Part shown: piece by piece, positions 42,508-52,961 of the stretch | Numbering within the stretch: the first letter of the stretch is position 1 | Layout: every line of letters starts with the position of its first letter | Origin: Phycisphaerales bacterium | Lineage (GTDB): Bacteria; Planctomycetota; UBA1135; UBA2386 | Length of the DNA: 64,000 bases | Direction of reading: 5' to 3' | NCBI GenBank assembly: GCA_020247305.1 | Contig: JADCJE010000047.1 | Coordinates: 1-64,000, forward strand | Program-made: the position numbers and the translations under genes | Notes under the pieces: generated by a model | Database searches by the model: none | The model's input: only the letters and a program-made list of their open reading frames with translations | What the model was told of the DNA's origin: nothing

Positions 42508-45117
42508 ATGGCCGCACGACCCGCCAAGCCCGAAGTGCTCGCCCCGGCCGGCAGCATGGCGTCGCTGCGCGCGGCGCTGCAGCACGGCGCCGACGCGGTG
42601 TACTTCGGCCTGCAGGACGGCTTCAACGCCCGCGCCCGGGCGGCGAACTTCGCGCTCGCCGAGCTGCCCGACGTCGTCGGCCGCATCCACCGCGCCGGCG
42701 CCCGCGCCTATGTGACGCTCAACACGCTGGTGTTCGAGCCCGAGCTGCCAGCGCTGGAGCACGTGCTGCGCGGCATCGCCAGTTCGGGCGTCGACGCGCT
42801 GATCGTGCAGGACCCGGCGGTCTGCCTGCTGGCGCGCGCCGTCTGCCCGCAGCTGGAGCTGCACGCGAGCACGCAGATGACGATCGCCGAACCGGCGGCA
42901 GCGCCCTTTGCGACCGGGCTCGGCTGCACGCGCATCGTCGTGCCGCGCGAGCTGTCGGTCGCCGAGATCGAGCGCTTCGCCGCCGGCACCGACGCCGAGC
43001 TCGAAGTGTTCGTGCACGGGGCGCTGTGCGTGTCGTGGAGCGGGCAGTGCCTGACCAGCGAGGCGTGGGGCGGCCGCTCGGCCAACCGCGGGCAGTGCGC
43101 GCAGAGCTGCCGCATGCCGTACGAACTCGTCGTCGACGGCGTCGTCAAGCCGCTCGGCGACGTCGAGTACCTGCTGAGCCCCAAGGACCTCGCCGGCGCG
43201 CGCGCGGTGCCCGAGCTGCTGCGGGTCGGTGTGCACACGCTCAAGATCGAGGGCCGGCAGAAGGGGCCGCACTACGTCGCGACCGCGACCGGCGGCTACC
43301 GCCGCTGGGTCGACGCGCTGGCGACGGGCGGCGACCCCAAGCAGGCCGAACGGCAGCTCGCCGGCGACCTGCTGGCGATGTCGCTGAGCTACACGCGTGG
43401 CTTCAGCGACGGCTTCTTCGGCGGCAGCGACCACCAGACGCTCGTCGAAGGGCGCTTCCCCAAGCACCGCGGCGTGTTCGTCGGCACGGTGACGCGCAAG
43501 GTCGCTGGCGGCGTCGCCGTGCGCGACCTCGGCAACGGCCGGCCGTGGACGGGCGGCCTCGCGCTGCGCGACCGCCCTGATGGGCCCGAAGGCGAGCGCG
43601 CGGTGGCGCTGCCGCCGGCTGGCGACGCGGCGCCGCTGCAGCTGCGCCCGGGCATGGGCATCGTCTTCGACCAGGGCAACCCCGAGGACAAGGACGAGCC
43701 GGGCGGGCCGCTGTTCGCCGTCGAGCGCCAGGGCGACGAGTGGGTGCTGGCGTTCGGCCAGCCCGGCCCCGACCTCGCCCGCGTGCGCATCGGCGACCGC
43801 GTGTTCGCGACCAGCGATCCCGCCGTGGCCAGCGCCGTGCAGCGCGAAGTGCGCGATGAAGCGCCCGAGCCCGAGGGCCGCATAGCACTCGACCTCGCGG
43901 TGTGCGGGGCAATCGGCGAACCGCTGGCCGTCGTCGCCACCGTGCGCGGCTTCGTCGCGCAGGCGGCGAGCGCCTCGCTGCTGCAGCCGGCGCGCGGTGC
44001 GGGCCTCGACGACGCGATCCTGCGCGACAAGCTCGCCGCGTTCGGCGGCACGCCGTTCCGGCTCGGCGCGCTCGATGCGAGCGGCCTGCAGCCCGGGCTG
44101 CACGTGCCGGCGAGCGAACTGAAGGACCTGCGTCGCCAACTGCTCGCCGAACTGCTGCCGCAGGTCGAGCGCGGCCCGGTGCGCGCGGTCGAGCCGTCGC
44201 CGGCGCTGCCGCGCGTGCGCGCCGCGCTGCCGGCGCTGCCGCCGGCCGCGGCCAGCGCGCCAGCACTCGTGCCGCTGCTGCGCACCGACGCGCAGCTCGA
44301 TGCGGCGATCGCGCTCGGCTGCGCCGAGGTCGAGCTCGACTGGATGGAGTTCGTCGGGCTCGGCAAGGCGTTCGAGCGCGCGCGCAAGGCCGGACTGCGC
44401 GTCACCGTCGCGACGACGCGCATCGGCAAGCCGGGCGAGGAGGCGCTGGTCGAGCGGCTGCGCAAGCTGCAGCCCGACGGCATCCTCGTGCGGCACTTCG
44501 GCGCGCTGATGCGCTGCCGGGAGTGGCGCGCCGCCGGCGACCGCTTCGCGCTGCACGGCGACTTCTCGCTCAACGCCACCAACTCGCTGACCGCGCGGCA
44601 TCTGCTCGGCCTCGGGCTCGACACGGTGACGGCGTCGTTCGACCTCGACGAGACGCAGCTGTTCGCGCTGCTGGCGCACGCGCCGGGCGCGCAGATCGCC
44701 GTCGTCGCGCACCATCGCATCCCGACGTTCCACACCGAGCACTGCGTCTACAGCCACCTGCTCAGCAACGGCCGCGACTTCCGGTCGTGCGGACGGCCGT
44801 GCGAGCGGCATCAGGTGGCGCTCAAGGACCACCAGGGCCGCGAACATCCGGTGATCGTCGACGTCGGCTGCCGCAACACGGTGTTCCACCACGCGCCGCA
44901 GCAGAGCGCGCAGTGGACGGCGCGGCTGCGGCAGGCTGGCGTCCGGCGCTTCCGCGTCGAGTTCGTGCGCGAGTCGGCGAAGGAGGTCGAGCGCGCGCTG
45001 GCGGCGTGGCGCGAACTGCTCGCCGGCACGATCGACGCCGCCGCACTGACGGCGCGCACCGGCGCCGCCGGCCAGATGGGCGTGGCGCAGGGTGGGATGA
45101 AGCTGCTGACGGAGTGA
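42508..45117 (+). CDS. Peptidase U32 family protein
   Basis: An 869-residue protein with the U32 (collagenase/YegQ/RlhA) fold. PEVLAPAGSMASLRAALQHGADAVYFGLQDGFNARARAANF opens the first barrel; ELEVFVHGALCVSWSGQCLTSEAWGGRSANRGQCAQSCRMPYEL holds the four cysteines that in relatives bind an iron-sulfur cluster. LLSPKDLAGA and TLKIEGRQKGPHYVATATGGYRRWVD follow. A beta domain lies in the middle and a second barrel (residues about 600-800) ends with CVYSHLLSNGRDFRSCGRPCERHQVALKD. Characterised members such as RlhA and TrhP act in prephenate-dependent 5-hydroxycytidine or 5-hydroxyuridine formation on rRNA or tRNA, so an RNA-hydroxylation role is more likely than proteolysis. Confidence 0.93.
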   Translation: MAARPAKPEVLAPAGSMASLRAALQHGADAVYFGLQDGFNARARAANFALAELPDVVGRIHRAGARAYVTLNTLVFEPELPALEHVLRGIASSGVDALIVQDPAVCLLARAVCPQLELHASTQMTIAEPAAAPFATGLGCTRIVVPRELSVAEIERFAAGTDAELEVFVHGALCVSWSGQCLTSEAWGGRSANRGQCAQSCRMPYELVVDGVVKPLGDVEYLLSPKDLAGARAVPELLRVGVHTLKIEGRQKGPHYVATATGGYRRWVDALATGGDPKQAERQLAGDLLAMSLSYTRGFSDGFFGGSDHQTLVEGRFPKHRGVFVGTVTRKVAGGVAVRDLGNGRPWTGGLALRDRPDGPEGERAVALPPAGDAAPLQLRPGMGIVFDQGNPEDKDEPGGPLFAVERQGDEWVLAFGQPGPDLARVRIGDRVFATSDPAVASAVQREVRDEAPEPEGRIALDLAVCGAIGEPLAVVATVRGFVAQAASASLLQPARGAGLDDAILRDKLAAFGGTPFRLGALDASGLQPGLHVPASELKDLRRQLLAELLPQVERGPVRAVEPSPALPRVRAALPALPPAAASAPALVPLLRTDAQLDAAIALGCAEVELDWMEFVGLGKAFERARKAGLRVTVATTRIGKPGEEALVERLRKLQPDGILVRHFGALMRCREWRAAGDRFALHGDFSLNATNSLTARHLLGLGLDTVTASFDLDETQLFALLAHAPGAQIAVVAHHRIPTFHTEHCVYSHLLSNGRDFRSCGRPCERHQVALKDHQGREHPVIVDVGCRNTVFHHAPQQSAQWTARLRQAGVRRFRVEFVRESAKEVERALAAWRELLAGTIDAAALTARTGAAGQMGVAQGGMKLLTE

Positions 45118-45268
45118 GCGGGGGGGGCTGTTGTCCCCGCGACGCGAGCTTGGTTCCGGTCCCGGTGTCGCCGCCCGCAGCCTGCGCGCCGCGCGTGGCA
45201 CGTGCGCGGTCGCGAATGCGGCTGCCAGCGGCAACCCGAGGGCCTGTGGACGGATGCCTTTCGGGCGC

Positions 45269-45715
45269 TCATCCGGCGCCGCCCGCCTTTTTCGGCGCCT
45301 TGCCGATCGCGTCCCACAGCCGGCCGAGGAAGGCGCAGTAGCTGCCGCCGAAGGCGCACGCGGCATGCCAGACGGTGCGCAGCGCCCACGGCGTGTCGTC
45401 GGGCGTTCCCGGCGGCAGGGCGGCTTCGAGCATGCCGCCCAGCACGCTGGCGAGCAGGCCGACGATCAGCCCGGCGAGCAGCGCGAGCACGGCCGGATTG
45501 GCGCCCGCCGGCAACGGCGGCAGGGGCTTCGGCCGCAGCGCGCGCTTCTGGATCAGGTGCAGCGCGAAGCCGGTGGCCAGCAGCGCGGCCCATTGGTTGG
45601 TGCTCAACTCGTAGCCGCGAAAGCGCGCGACGCCGGCGAGCCACAGCAGCGCCACCAGCACGGGGGCCAGCGTCAGGGCGGTCTGCGCTGGGCTCTGGCG
45701 GCGGCGGGTCGTCAC
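45269..45715 (-). CDS. Small membrane protein of unknown function
   Basis: A 148-residue protein if started at the GTG 45715 (VTTRRRQSP); an ATG 54 bases further upstream gives an Arg-rich extension. Three or four hydrophobic segments are visible: ALTLAPVLVALLWLAGVA, WAALLATGFALHLI, AVLALLAGLIVGLLASVLGGML and a final AACAFGGSYCAFLGRLW. The C-terminus is basic (KAPKKAGGAG). No family recognised. It is transcribed opposite to purD, whose ATG lies 105 bases away. Confidence 0.55.
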   Translation of the reverse strand: MTTRRRQSPAQTALTLAPVLVALLWLAGVARFRGYELSTNQWAALLATGFALHLIQKRALRPKPLPPLPAGANPAVLALLAGLIVGLLASVLGGMLEAALPPGTPDDTPWALRTVWHAACAFGGSYCAFLGRLWDAIGKAPKKAGGAG

Positions 45716-45819
45716 GGCGGGTCGTTGTAGCGCCGCCAGCCCGCGCCGGCGACGACGGAGTGCTCGCATCGCGCGGCCCCGCTGCCTACCTTCTTCGCCT
45801 TCGTTCGCACGCTCTTCCC

Positions 45820-47088
45820 ATGAACGTACTCGTCGTCGGCCAAGGCGGCCGTGAACACGCCCTCTGCTGGAAGCTCCGCCAGTCGCCGTTGCTGAAGCGC
45901 CTGTTCTGCGCGCCGGGCAACCCGGGCACCGCCGCGCTCGCCGAGAACGTCAACGTCGCCGCCGAGGACATCCCGGGCCTGCTGCGCTTCGCCGTCGACA
46001 ACAAGGTCGACCTGACCGTCGTCGGTCCGGAGGCGCCGCTCTGCGCCGGCATCGTCGACGAGTTCCAGAAGCAGAAGAAGCTCGTGTTCGGCCCCAACAA
46101 GGCGGCGGCCGAGATCGAAGGCAGCAAGGCGTTCGCGCGCGAGCTGTGCCGACGCCACCGCATCCCGGGGCCGAGCTTCTGGGTGTACGAGGAACTCGCG
46201 CTGGCGCGGTCGTTCCTCGACAACCGGCCCGACGGCCCGATCGTGGTCAAGGCCTCGGGCCTCGCCGCCGGCAAGGGCGTGACCGTCTGCAAGAACAACG
46301 AGGAGGCCAAGGCCGCCGTCGCCGAGTGCCTGGAGAAGCGGCGCTTCGGCGAGGCCGGCGGGCGCGTGGTGTTCGAGGAGTTCCTCGAAGGCCACGAGGT
46401 GTCGCTGATCACGCTGACCGACGGCCGCACGATCGTGCCGCTGGAGCCGGCGCGCGACCACAAGGCGGTGTTCGACGGCGACAAGGGCCCGAACACCGGC
46501 GGCATGGGCGTGATCACGCCGGTGCAGATCCTGCCGCGCATCGCCACGCAGGTGGAGAGCCAGATCGTGTTCCCGACGGTGCACGCGATGAACCGCGAGA
46601 ACCGCCGCTACCAGGGTTTCCTGTACTGCGGCCTGATGATGACGCCGCAGGGCCCGCGCGTGCTGGAGTACAACTGCCGCCTCGGCGACCCGGAGACTCA
46701 GCCGCTGCTGATGCGGCTCAAGAGCGACCTGCTGCCGCTGCTGCACGCCACCGCCGAGGGCAAGCTGGAGAACCAGCAGGCCCCCGAGTGGGACAAGCGC
46801 GTCGCCGTGTGCGTGGTCGCCTGCAGCGGCGGCTATCCGGGCGACTACAAGAAGGGCGTGCCGATCTTCGGCCTCGACCGCGTCGCGCAGGGTCCGGACC
46901 TGCAGGTCTTCCACTCCGGCACGTCGCAGCGGCCGGGCGGCGACCTGATGACCGCGGGCGGCCGCGTGCTGGCGGTGACGGCGCTCGGCGACGACGCTGC
47001 GGCGGCGCGGGCCAAGGCTTACGCGGCGCTCAAGCAGATCGAGTTCGCCGGCATGCACTACCGCACCGACATCGGCGCGCGGGCGTGA
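45820..47088 (+). CDS. purD: Phosphoribosylamine-glycine ligase
   Basis: A 422-residue ATP-grasp enzyme that forms GAR in step two of purine synthesis. MNVLVVGQGGREHALCWKLRQSPL is the N-domain Rossmann start. ATP-grasp residues are in IVVKASGLAAGKGVTVC, VVFEEFLEGHEVSLITLTDG, KGPNTGGMG and EYNCRLGDPETQPLLMRLKSDL. Length is typical. The N-terminal ATG begins the fold precisely. The partners purL and purQ lie about 8 kb away on the other strand rather than in one operon. Confidence 0.98.
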   Translation: MNVLVVGQGGREHALCWKLRQSPLLKRLFCAPGNPGTAALAENVNVAAEDIPGLLRFAVDNKVDLTVVGPEAPLCAGIVDEFQKQKKLVFGPNKAAAEIEGSKAFARELCRRHRIPGPSFWVYEELALARSFLDNRPDGPIVVKASGLAAGKGVTVCKNNEEAKAAVAECLEKRRFGEAGGRVVFEEFLEGHEVSLITLTDGRTIVPLEPARDHKAVFDGDKGPNTGGMGVITPVQILPRIATQVESQIVFPTVHAMNRENRRYQGFLYCGLMMTPQGPRVLEYNCRLGDPETQPLLMRLKSDLLPLLHATAEGKLENQQAPEWDKRVAVCVVACSGGYPGDYKKGVPIFGLDRVAQGPDLQVFHSGTSQRPGGDLMTAGGRVLAVTALGDDAAAARAKAYAALKQIEFAGMHYRTDIGARA

Positions 47089-47107
47089 GCGGCTGCGGCC
47101 GGGTATC

Positions 47108-47565
47108 GTGCCCGCCGGCGTGAAGCTCGACGACGAACTCGGCCTCGTGCAGCAGGCGCTGCGGCAGCGCGGCCTGCGCTGGACGGACCAGCGTGCGCGC
47201 ATCGTGCGCACCGCGCTGGCGACGCACGAGCACTACACCGCCGACGAACTGCTGGCGCTGTGCCGCCGCGACGACCCGCGGCTGTCGCGGGCGACGGTGT
47301 ACCGCACGCTCGCCGTGCTGGAGGAGGCGGGCTTCGTCGAGGGCCTCGACGCCGGCGACGGCAAGCGCCGCTTCGAGCACGTGCTCGGCCATGAACACCA
47401 CGACCACATGGTCTGCCTGCATTGCGGCGCCATCGTCGAGTTCCGCGACGACGAGCTCGAACGGCGGCAGGAGGCGGCGGCGCGCCGTCACGGCTTCCGC
47501 ATCGAGCGCCACAGCCTGCGCCTGTACGGCCGCTGCCGCGACTGCCAGCGCGGCAAGGGGGGCGC

Positions 47566-47569
<4 letters not shown>
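47108..47569 (+). CDS. Fur-family metalloregulator
   Basis: A 153-residue protein from the GTG at 47108; another GTG at 47120 (VKLDDELG) is equally possible. The DNA-binding half is GLRWTDQRARIVRTALATHEHYTADELLALCRRDDPRLSRATVYRTLAVLEEAGFVEGL. The dimerisation half carries the metal sites: GHEHHDHMVCLHCGAIVEF supplies H and C ligands, and CRDC near the end completes the structural zinc site. It could be Fur, Zur or PerR; sequence alone does not decide. It ends with a GTGA overlap into the sigma-54 regulator gene, an unusual pairing. Confidence 0.9.
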
Positions 47570-48960
<1,391 letters not shown>

Positions 48961-49011
48961 GCGCCTGCGAACGGGACGTTCTGCAGACGCGCACATGGCT
49001 CCCGGTGGCCG

Positions 49012-49043
49012 CTAGGAGTCTGCGTCCCGTGACGCAGACTCCT
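49012..49043 (+). repeat. REP-like hairpin, copy 3
   Basis: CT followed by AGGAGTCTGCGTC, a 4-base CCGT loop and GACGCAGACTCCT: the arms 49014-49026 and 49031-49043 are perfectly complementary over 13 bp. The arm sequence equals the terminal inverted repeat of the element at 52962-53139, so this looks like its two ends brought together. It lies 53 bases past the NtrC-type gene and may also act as a transcript end. Confidence 0.8.
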
Positions 49044-49158
49044 GGCGCGGCCACGCTGAGCCAGGGAAATGCTGGCCTCTCTGGCTCTGAGCTGGGGGGT
49101 GCGGGCGGGCGCGTTGGCGCGCGCGGCGACCCGGTCGTGCGGCGCGGGCCGGTGGCGC

Positions 49159-51456
49159 CTACTTGCCCGCCTTGCCTTCCTTCGGCGGCTCGGCCTGCTG
49201 CCGCAGCCATGCCGCCGCCGGGTCGACCGCCTCGCCCTTCCTGGTCTTGTAGGACTCCTTGCCGGCGAAGGCGGCGAGCAGCTTCTGCGCCCAGACGCGC
49301 TTCTGCTCGGCGCCGCGGACGGTGCGGCCCAGTGCCTGCAGGCGGCGCTTGAGTTCCTCGCCGGGGCGCTTGCTGCGTTCCTTGGCCGGGCGGTCGACGT
49401 GCGCAGCGACCAGGGCGACGCAGTGCGCGGCGAAGCCGTCCTCGCCGCCGAGCGTGCGCCAGCAGCGCGCCAACAGGCCGGCGTCCTGGCAGTCCTGGGC
49501 GTCGAGCGCGGCCAGCAGGGTCTCGACCTCGCCGCGGTCGGCGGGGGCCGGCAGCGCGCCGATGCGCGCGTGCACGAGCCCGAGCAGCGTGCTGCGCAGC
49601 AGCGCGTGCGCCTTGGCGTCGGGCAGCGCGTCGAGCGTGCGGCCGACGAGGTCGCCGAGCTGCACGAGCGCGGCCGGCGCGTCGAGCGCTGCGATCGCGC
49701 CTTCGACCGCGGCGACGGCGAACGGGTTGCTCGCCAGCGCGGCCTCGGCGAACGCCAGCGCCTCGGCGCGGCGCTGCTCGGCCGACAGCGCGTCGAACGC
49801 GCGCCGCATCGCCAGCGCGTCGACGAAGTCGCGCAGGCCGTGGTTGACTGCCGCGGCGACCGACTGGTGGATCGCCATCGGCTTGCGGCCGCCGTCGTCG
49901 TCGAAGCGCCATTGCGCGTGCACCGCGGTGACCTCGTCGCCGCCGCTGGCGTACTGGTCGCCGACGCATGCGTAGCGGCCGGTCTTGGGGTCGTGCGTCA
50001 TCTTCACGACGGCGCAGTGGCCCGGCTGGCCGGCGGTCGACGACGGGATGCCGCAGATGCGGTACGTGCGCGCGCCGATGTTGCCCATCGTTCCGCACAC
50101 GCCGCCGTCCTTCCACATCATCTGGATCGAGCCGTAGGCGAAGGCAAGCGGGCTGGAGCGCCGGGCCGACTGCATGTCGAACTGCTGCGCGATGTCGCCG
50201 ATGTACTCGCCGTAGGTGCGCATCTCGCCGTCGTCGCGGAAGCGCGCCCAGATGTCCTCGCGCTCGCGCAGCGGCTGGTCGTCGGCGACCAGCATCATCA
50301 GCACCGGCCACGGCGCGGTGAGCGGGAAACGCGGCCACTGGCGGGCGGCCTTCGTCTCCGGCGGGAACGGGTGGGCGTCGTTGCGCACGAACCAGGCCAT
50401 CGACTCGGCGAAGGTCGGCGCGCGGTCGCGTTCGCGCGGCATGCGGCCCTTGCTGCGGTACGCCGTCTGGAACAGATCGTGCGCGGCGGCGATGCGGCCG
50501 CGCAGCGCCTCGTCGCCGACGGCGGCGGTGCTCCGCCAGTGCACGACGCCGTCGCCGCATTCGATCGCCACCTCGGGGTGGCCGTGCGCCGCCATGTAGG
50601 CGTTGAACTCCCGCTGCAGCGCGGCCGAGGCGATGACGTCGGCGGCGTAGAGGCCGCGCGCGACCTTCTTCGTCACGGCGATCGCCGCGCCGCGCGGCTT
50701 GGCGACGCCGCGCTCGTCGTACTCCAGCGGCGGCAGTTCGCGGGTCTCGACCTCGACCTCGATCGGCGCGTGCGACTCCAGGAAGTTGACGATGTGGTCG
50801 TCGCGGTCGAGCGGCCGGTCGGTGGCCAGGGTGTCGATGCGCTGCCGCGGGTCGGTCCCGATCGCCAGCTGCAGCGGCGGCCGCGGCCCGACGTGCGGCA
50901 ACCCGGCCGCCGGCGCCTCGTCGCCGTCGTTCCACGGCGACGCCGCCGGCCGTTCCTGCCGGAACGACGCTTCGATGGCGAAGGCCAGGGCGAGCTGCGG
51001 GTGGCGTTCGCGCACGGTTGCCGGCCCGAGGTCGAGGTCGAGCGACCGCAGCGCCAGCAGCACCGGCAGCGGCTCGCGCCGGCAGCCGTACACCGTGGTC
51101 CGGCGGATCGGGTCGGCGTCGACCCAGGCGAGGAAGTCGGCCGGCAGCGCGATGCCGCGCTGCGCGCATTCGGACAGCGTGCGTTCGCGCGCGGCCTCGA
51201 CGTGCCGGGCCGTGCGCGCCGACCACGTCGCCGCCGCGTCGGCCGCGGGTTGGGCCAGGGGCGCGGGCGGCCCACCGGGGGCCGTGTCCGCAGCGGGGGC
51301 CTGCGCGCGGAGGCCGGGCAGCGCCAGCAGCGCGAGCAGCAGCGAGCGCAGCAGGCGTGGTGCGCGCGGCGGGCGCGGCGCACGCCCCGTCGCAGCGGCT
51401 GGCGCGGGGGAGGGGGAGGTCGGCGAGGCGGGAGCGACGTCGGCGGAGCGGCGCAT
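49159..51456 (-). CDS. Large exported protein with transglutaminase-like Cys/His motif
   Basis: A 765-residue protein. An N-terminal linker precedes a hydrophobic segment (RLLRSLLLALLALPGLRAQ), so it is probably exported. In the middle, DGGVCGTMGNIGARTYRICGIP followed by GQPGHCAVVKM matches the Cys and His spacing of a transglutaminase-like fold that I associate with PVC secreted proteins; the third catalytic residue is not obvious. The C-terminal third is helical with repeat-like Ala-rich segments (ALASNPFAVAAVEGAIAALDAPAAL). The stop is preceded by a Lys-rich tail. An ATG 27 bases upstream (MTPPVYTG) is a less likely start. Function unknown. Confidence 0.7.
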   Translation of the reverse strand: MRRSADVAPASPTSPSPAPAAATGRAPRPPRAPRLLRSLLLALLALPGLRAQAPAADTAPGGPPAPLAQPAADAAATWSARTARHVEAARERTLSECAQRGIALPADFLAWVDADPIRRTTVYGCRREPLPVLLALRSLDLDLGPATVRERHPQLALAFAIEASFRQERPAASPWNDGDEAPAAGLPHVGPRPPLQLAIGTDPRQRIDTLATDRPLDRDDHIVNFLESHAPIEVEVETRELPPLEYDERGVAKPRGAAIAVTKKVARGLYAADVIASAALQREFNAYMAAHGHPEVAIECGDGVVHWRSTAAVGDEALRGRIAAAHDLFQTAYRSKGRMPRERDRAPTFAESMAWFVRNDAHPFPPETKAARQWPRFPLTAPWPVLMMLVADDQPLREREDIWARFRDDGEMRTYGEYIGDIAQQFDMQSARRSSPLAFAYGSIQMMWKDGGVCGTMGNIGARTYRICGIPSSTAGQPGHCAVVKMTHDPKTGRYACVGDQYASGGDEVTAVHAQWRFDDDGGRKPMAIHQSVAAAVNHGLRDFVDALAMRRAFDALSAEQRRAEALAFAEAALASNPFAVAAVEGAIAALDAPAALVQLGDLVGRTLDALPDAKAHALLRSTLLGLVHARIGALPAPADRGEVETLLAALDAQDCQDAGLLARCWRTLGGEDGFAAHCVALVAAHVDRPAKERSKRPGEELKRRLQALGRTVRGAEQKRVWAQKLLAAFAGKESYKTRKGEAVDPAAAWLRQQAEPPKEGKAGK

Positions 51457-51479
51457 CGGGCCAGTGTAGACCGGCGGCG

Positions 51480-52331
51480 TCATCCCGTCCGCGGCGCCTC
51501 TGCCAACCCGATCCGCCCATGCTGCCGCCAGCCGACACCCGCCAGCCACGTGCGCGCATGCGCGACCGGCGGCGGGATGCCGTCGATGCCGCGCACCTCG
51601 ATGGCTTCGACGAAGCCGTCGAACCACGGCGCCGAAGTGAACATGTCCGGCCCGTCGAACGCCGCGATCATGCGGCCCTGCGCGGCGTGCTTGCGGCCGT
51701 TCCCCAGCACGTAGACCAGCGCGTTGCGCACCTCGCGCGGGCTCTTGAGCGCGCGGTCGTGGTAACGGTCGGCGAAGACCTTGCCCTTCCTGCCCCAGAG
51801 CTTGTTGAGCCCGCGCGCCAGCCGGATGAGCAGCCCCTGCAGCCCGCGACTCAGCGCCGTGCGGTCCTTGGCCTCGACGACGAAGTGCAGGTGGTCGTTG
51901 AGGAGGGCGAAGTGCAGCAGCCGGAAGCCAAACCGGTCCTTGCCGCGCGTAAAGTGGGTGAGCAACGCCGCGCGCTCCTTGCGGTTGCGCAGCCGCGGCA
52001 GGTGCTGCCGCAGCTTCACGGTTACCAGTGCGGGGTGGTAGGCCGCGTGCTCCGGTCGCGTCGTGCGCGCCATCAACGGCGCAGCGCCGTTGGGCTTGCG
52101 CCCAGCCCCAGGCCGCGCGCCGCCGCGCTGGCGGAACGGCAGCGCGCCTTGCACCGGCCGCCGCCCAGCCTTCCCCCGGGCCTTGCCCCGGCCTTTTCCC
52201 GGTTTGCGCGCCGCCGCCCGCGCCGAAGGCCGAGTGGCGGACCGCGTCGACGCCTGCGCCAAAGGCCTCCGCGAGACCCCATGCGCCTTCTTCGACCGCA
52301 GCTTCTTCGGCGATTCACCCGACACAGTCAT
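51480..52331 (-). CDS. REP-associated tyrosine transposase (RAYT, Y1/HUH type)
   Basis: A 283-residue protein if started at the ATG 52331; a start at 52073 gives 198 residues. The N-terminal part is basic and low in complexity, with a GGARPGAGRKP stretch typical of this family in planctomycetes and proteobacteria. The Y1 domain has FGFRLLHFALLNDHLHFVVEA with the HUH pair (HLH), then LIRLARGLNKLWGRKGKVFADRYHDRALKSPREVRNALVYVLGNGRKH; the Y in LVYVL is the likely catalytic tyrosine. RAYTs are IS200-like single-copy proteins that move REP or REPIN sequences. Three related short repeats lie in this window, two within about 2.5 kb. Confidence 0.9.
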   Translation of the reverse strand: MTVSGESPKKLRSKKAHGVSRRPLAQASTRSATRPSARAAARKPGKGRGKARGKAGRRPVQGALPFRQRGGARPGAGRKPNGAAPLMARTTRPEHAAYHPALVTVKLRQHLPRLRNRKERAALLTHFTRGKDRFGFRLLHFALLNDHLHFVVEAKDRTALSRGLQGLLIRLARGLNKLWGRKGKVFADRYHDRALKSPREVRNALVYVLGNGRKHAAQGRMIAAFDGPDMFTSAPWFDGFVEAIEVRGIDGIPPPVAHARTWLAGVGWRQHGRIGLAEAPRTG

Positions 52332-52961
52332 GCCACTCCTCGAACGTCTCAACCAACGACCGCTCTTTGAATGCGCACTAATACAACGCGGCAACCCGCC
52401 ACGCAACCAGCGTTCGGCAAATGTCCGGTCGGGTTCGCTCTGTTCCGGCCCGTTGCGGTGCGGTGCGGTGCGGTGCGTTCCGTTGCGGTGCGGTGCGGTG
52501 CGTTCCGTTCTGGCAGGAGGCGGCACCTGTGGTGGGGTGGCGGTGGTGGCGGTGGTGTTGGCGGCGGTGGTCGTGGGCCTGCGTTGCCAGTTGTCCTGGT
52601 GCCGAAGATGGCGTCGGCGATGCTGCGCGCGCGCGCGTCCCGGCAGTCCCTGCAGGTGCTTCGCCTGAGATGGTCCGAGGCCGGCTGCGGTCTGGGGTTC
52701 GGCGCGGCGCGGCACGTCGGCGGCCCTGCCCTGCGTTTGCCTGGCGCCGTGGCCGTTGGGAACCTTGGCGGCGTTGCCCTTCAGCGGCGCCGGATCTCCT
52801 TCTTCCCAGCCTCTCGAAGCCTCCCCGTTGCGGTTGGTTGCCCTGTCGCGCCCGCAACGTCTCTGGCCCCGGAGGCCGTCAGCGAGGAAGCGTGCGAGTG
52901 GGGGCCAAGATGGAGCGACGCTGCGGCGACAAGGCAACCAAGATGGAGCGCTCTCGACCCG
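52332..52961. repeat. Non-coding region with G-rich tandem repeats upstream of the RAYT gene
   Basis: No gene is seen in this 630-base stretch. From about 52451 to 52510 the plus strand repeats the pentamer GCGGT many times, interrupted by GCGTTCC, and from 52531 to 52580 it has GGTGGC/GGT triplets that could form a G-quadruplex. Open frames here encode only low-complexity His/Arg/Thr peptides. The region contains the presumed RAYT promoter. Confidence 0.6.

Noticed and set aside
45118..45268. Small RNA or riboswitch between the U32 peptidase gene and the small membrane protein gene
   Set aside because: Only short, ordinary GC-rich stems were seen and no known riboswitch core; nothing beyond composition supports it.
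41191..45366. 1391-codon minus-strand open frame opposite the U32 peptidase and HExxH genes
   Set aside because: Low-complexity Arg/Ala/Val product; the plus-strand genes have catalytic and Cys motifs.
52432..52580. CRISPR-like array
   Set aside because: The repeats are short pentamers and triplets without unique spacers of constant length.
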